A DNA stretch of 64,000 nucleotides. Source: Tildeniella nuda ZEHNDER 1965/U140 (GTDB taxonomy: Bacteria > Cyanobacteriota > Cyanobacteriia > Leptolyngbyales > Leptolyngbyaceae). Position 1 is the stretch's first letter. Every line of letters starts with the position of its first letter. Location of the stretch: positions 62,001 to 126,000 of the forward strand of contig JAHHIG010000014.1 in assembly GCA_019358895.1 (NCBI GenBank). The letters run 5' to 3'. This document shows, piece after piece, positions 61,264 to 64,000 of this stretch. The position numbers and the translations under genes were made by a program. A model generated the notes under the pieces. The model saw only the letters and a list, made by a program, of their open reading frames with translations. It did not search any database and was not told where the DNA came from.

Positions 61264-63693
61264 TTACTTTTCCGCCCAACTACTGACGATCGCCACCTCC
61301 GCTTTCACTGGGACTTTCCTTAAATACTGCCGTCCAGCTTGCTCCATCACTTGCTGAAGCATCTGTGCAGCCCGTTCTGCTGCATGCTCTGGAGCTTCCA
61401 GCAAAATTTCATCATGCACCGTACCAATTAGTCTAACTCCCGTTTCCTTCAACGTTGTGGGCAGTTTTGCTAAGGCAGCTTTGGTAATATCGGCGGCAGT
61501 GCCCTGAACTGGAGTGTTCAGCAGCTCTGTCAACTTTGGTTCGTCTTTCCAACACCGAAGGCGATCGCCCATCGTCCGCATCTCCCTGGGCAGCCTTCGC
61601 TTCATTGCCCCATGCCAGCGAGCGATCCCCTGATACGCCTCAAAATAGCGCTTGCGAAAGGTTTCTGCCTGCTTTAGGCTCATCTGCACCCCATAGTTGT
61701 TGTAGGCGTACTCAGCTAACCCTTTGGCACCCATCGCGTAAATCAGCCCAAAATTGACGGCTTTAGCTGCCTGCCGCTCTGATTTCTCAACTTGATCCAA
61801 GGATTTATCAGCAATCAGGGCAGCGGTTAGCCGATGCAAGTCTTCATCATTCTGGTATGCCTCAATCATGCGGCGATCGCCACTGAGTTCTGCTGCGACC
61901 CGCAGTTCAATCTGAGAGTAGTCCGCCACGACTAAGCGATAGCCTGGAGCCGGAATAAAGCAACTGCGAAAGATTTTGTCTCTGGGAATCTGTTGCAGGT
62001 TGGGGTTACGACAGGACATGCGCCCAGTAGCAGCTCCCATCTGTTGATAGTCTGGATGAATGCGCCCAGTAATGGGGTGAACATGCTTGGGCAGGCTACT
62101 GGCAAACGCTTGGACTGATTTTGCTGCTTTGCGGTAGTCCAGCAATGCTCTGACAGGCGGATGCTCCTCTGCCAGGGGAATCAGAGAGAGTTTACTGGTG
62201 TTCTCTACTGGAACACCCATTTGCTGTAGTGCCTCTAATACCTGCGGCTGGCTGTCCAAATTGAGAGACACCTCATTCCCCAAGAGATCGAGCTGGGCAC
62301 TGAGCAAGGCTGGCTGAAACTGTTGTCGCAATTCACCCGCCATTTGGTCTCTTCTTTGTTCTAGTTCTTGTCGCAGGGAATCCCAGCGAGAGAGGTCGAG
62401 CAGCATGCCATGCAGTTCCATTTGGGCGATCGCTCCCAAACAATCAAACTCCAATTTGGCAGTTTCCACCAAACGAGCACCTGTCAGTTTGGGTTTCATC
62501 ACCTCGCGTAACCGCAGTAGAATCGCTGCATCTCGCGCTGCATACTCTAACTGCTCAGAAGAAAGACTGGGATGACTCCAGTCACTTCGCTGCTGTTCTT
62601 TGGAGAGTTCTTCTCCCAGATAGACCTTGACTAGCTCCGCCAGGTTATATCCGTGCGATCGCACTCCTGCATCCAATAATTGCGCCGCTATCATCGTGTC
62701 GAACAGTTTGCCAGCAATGGGCAGTCCTGCCTGTTGAAGAAACTTCAAGTCAAATTTGGCATTCTGCAAGACTTTGATTGGCGTACCTTGAAGCAGTTCG
62801 CGCAGCGGAGCTAGCTTTTCCTTGGCAACTTTAAACAGGTCAATGATCATAACGGGTTGATTAGCCACAGCAATTTGCACTAAACGAATTCGATCTTTTA
62901 AGGGATCAAGTCCAGTGGTTTCTGTATCAACCGCGATCGCCTGACAATTTTGCAAGGGCTTAAGTACTTCTGCAAGTCGTTTTCCATCTTCAACGAATTC
63001 ATAACTCGCAGCCGTCTGAGATGAACTAGCATCTGCTTTCTCATCTATATAAAAATCTTCTAATTCCATTGCAGATACGCTTTCTGTAACAGCGATCTGG
63101 ACTGTTTCTCGTAGCGGCATTAAGCAATCTGAATCGATCGACTTCAAACCAGAAAAAGCATCACTACTACACCAAACACACCAAATATTTTGATGCTGTC
63201 GATAAACGTTGACATACATCTCCTGAATGACCAGCACAGCATCAATTGGAATACCCGATGGTACACGCTGAGAGTCTGGACGGAGAACAACTTGTTGACC
63301 AATCTCAAAACTGTCGTGGTTTGGAAGCGATGAGGCTGTGGAACTAAGGGAGGGAAGAGGTTTGGTTTCCTTGACTGCCTCTGTTTCTATTTTTCCTCCC
63401 ATCTCTTGATGGAGAGCATAGGAAGCAATGGCTTTCTGTTTGGCAAGCCGCGATGGTAGAGGCGGTGGAGTGTACCAGGTTTCAATCCAGGCATCGCTTG
63501 CTGTTGGTGTTTCCGATTCAGCAGTTGCAGCGTTAATAGGCTCACTACTCTGTTGAACCCGATTCCTCAGAAACTGCCGTTTCCGAGCTTTTGCCCAATC
63601 CATTAAATCCTCATACAGTGGATCAGCAACCGTAGAGAGCTTGGCATTTGCTTCTACACCACTAACATTGGGGCTAGAGATCTTCACGGTCAT
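61264..63693 (-). CDS. polA: DNA polymerase I, exonuclease plus polymerase domains
   Basis: An 809-residue family A DNA polymerase. The N-terminal 230 residues are not a 5'-nuclease but a low-complexity part and a small beta domain (FEIGQQVVLRPDSQRVPSGI). The 3'-5' exonuclease has CQAIAVDTETTGLDPLKDRI, VLQNAKFDLKFLQQ and YAARDAAILL. Polymerase motifs are MGAATGRMSCRNPNLQQIPR, RLVVADYSQIELRVAAELS (motif A), RQAAKAVNFGLIYAMGAKGL (motif B) and RLIGTVHDEILLEAPE (motif C), all complete. Lack of a 5'-nuclease and a DnaB-like gene just upstream suggest a plasmid- or phage-type replication polymerase. It overlaps the upstream gene by 20 bp. Confidence 0.92.
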   Translation of the reverse strand: MTVKISSPNVSGVEANAKLSTVADPLYEDLMDWAKARKRQFLRNRVQQSSEPINAATAESETPTASDAWIETWYTPPPLPSRLAKQKAIASYALHQEMGGKIETEAVKETKPLPSLSSTASSLPNHDSFEIGQQVVLRPDSQRVPSGIPIDAVLVIQEMYVNVYRQHQNIWCVWCSSDAFSGLKSIDSDCLMPLRETVQIAVTESVSAMELEDFYIDEKADASSSQTAASYEFVEDGKRLAEVLKPLQNCQAIAVDTETTGLDPLKDRIRLVQIAVANQPVMIIDLFKVAKEKLAPLRELLQGTPIKVLQNAKFDLKFLQQAGLPIAGKLFDTMIAAQLLDAGVRSHGYNLAELVKVYLGEELSKEQQRSDWSHPSLSSEQLEYAARDAAILLRLREVMKPKLTGARLVETAKLEFDCLGAIAQMELHGMLLDLSRWDSLRQELEQRRDQMAGELRQQFQPALLSAQLDLLGNEVSLNLDSQPQVLEALQQMGVPVENTSKLSLIPLAEEHPPVRALLDYRKAAKSVQAFASSLPKHVHPITGRIHPDYQQMGAATGRMSCRNPNLQQIPRDKIFRSCFIPAPGYRLVVADYSQIELRVAAELSGDRRMIEAYQNDEDLHRLTAALIADKSLDQVEKSERQAAKAVNFGLIYAMGAKGLAEYAYNNYGVQMSLKQAETFRKRYFEAYQGIARWHGAMKRRLPREMRTMGDRLRCWKDEPKLTELLNTPVQGTAADITKAALAKLPTTLKETGVRLIGTVHDEILLEAPEHAAERAAQMLQQVMEQAGRQYLRKVPVKAEVAIVSSWAEK

Positions 63694-64000
63694 TGTCCTC
63701 TCCTAAATCCAAATCAACCGGAATGAAGCGGTGGTAAGCCCGCTCATAGACAAACAATGGCTCTGCTGTGACACCACCCCGATTTTTGAGAATGCTAAGT
63801 CGCGCATAGATCGCCTTCGCTTTTTCATTAAGCGGATACTGAGCACGCAAGTCTTGAATTTGCCGGAGTCTGAGATAGTCTCCTGCATAGCGTTCTTCCA
63901 GCAGGTCAAGCTGATCTCTAGGTTGGTCATTGCCGCGCTGCGCCTTCCCTGTCTGGAGCAGCATAATGCAGTCTGCGGCGTGGGCAATCTTGAACGAGTC
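63674..64000 (-). CDS. DnaB-like helicase, C-terminal end (runs off the window)
   Basis: A frame open from the window edge to the stop at 63674 (109 codons; no start is in view). The translation begins DSFKIAHAADCIMLLQTGKA and later has KAKAIYARLSILKNRGGVTA and EPLFVYERAYHRFIPVDLD. Ala-Asp-x-x-(M/I)-L, then KNRxG, then a final hydrophobic strand matches the C-terminal RecA-like part of DnaB-type replicative helicases. The internal ATG at 63964 is unlikely to be the start. It is followed by polA with a 20-bp overlap, so the two form a replication operon. Confidence is limited by the missing part. Confidence 0.65.
   Translation of the reverse strand, partial: DSFKIAHAADCIMLLQTGKAQRGNDQPRDQLDLLEERYAGDYLRLRQIQDLRAQYPLNEKAKAIYARLSILKNRGGVTAEPLFVYERAYHRFIPVDLDLGEDNDREDL

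Noticed and set aside
61450-61465. A partial match (CAACGTTGTGG) to the parS-like palindrome
   Set aside because: It lies in polA coding sequence, is not palindromic beyond the core, and lacks the outer TGAAC/GTTCA arms.

Overview
The window looks cyanobacterial. The octamer GCGATCGC (HIP1) and GCGATC/GATCGC fragments are scattered through genes and gaps, heptamer repeats of the GCTGTTA/GCTGTTG type occur, and the gene families (TPR-CHAT, CHASE2-CHAT, DUF1822, Uma2, DUF4058, GUN4) are those of filamentous, Leptolyngbya-like cyanobacteria. From about 30.7 kb on, partition genes, a tyrosine recombinase, a type IV secretion operon, a DNA polymerase I and the end of a DnaB-like helicase point to a large plasmid or an integrated conjugative element. 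No rRNA, tRNA or CRISPR array was seen.

Region 1 (1-30.4 kb) is an island of exported TPR/CHAT proteins, an orthocaspase and a subtilase. A leftward operon (19027 to 10363) encodes a TPR-CHAT protein, a sigma-70-like protein, a DUF1822 protein, a CHASE2-CHAT membrane protein and a DUF928-like exported protein. A divergent rightward run (19268 to 30390) encodes TPR-CHAT, Tat-exported caspase, TPR-CHAT and an S8 peptidase. To the left lie another TPR-CHAT gene split by an IS630 element, a small TPR protein, an exported TPR gene cut by the window edge, and two Uma2 genes that each carry an in-frame stop. A 33-34 bp element (TGCATAACC-N12-GAGTGATAGATTA) stands 32-41 bp before the start codon of five of these genes, with two looser copies before two more. 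It behaves like a shared alternative-sigma promoter, and the sigma-like gene in the island is the natural candidate for reading it.

Region 2 (30.7-36.1 kb) holds parB-parA with two copies of a perfect 22-bp palindrome (one inside parB), a tyrosine recombinase and a rightward three-gene cassette (DUF4058 plus two unknown proteins). Region 3 (36.1-40.6 kb) is a Hachiman defence pair, HamA nuclease and HamB helicase. Region 4 (40.8-51.8 kb) is a leftward T4SS operon with likely VirB2, VirB4, VirB5, VirB6, VirB8, VirB10 and VirB9 equivalents. No relaxase, VirB11 or coupling ATPase is visible.

Region 5 (52-64 kb) is a mixed accessory/replication zone: a Pepco-like protein with a caspase-GUN4 protein, a 1095-residue protein with the DFDGD signature and lysine motifs of two-barrel RNA polymerases, an Rpn-type nuclease, an AT-rich nuclease plus ORC/Cdc6-like ATPase pair, a DNA polymerase I without 5'-nuclease, and the end of a DnaB-like helicase. 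The most unusual items are the polymerase-like protein and the shared promoter element with its encoded sigma-like factor.
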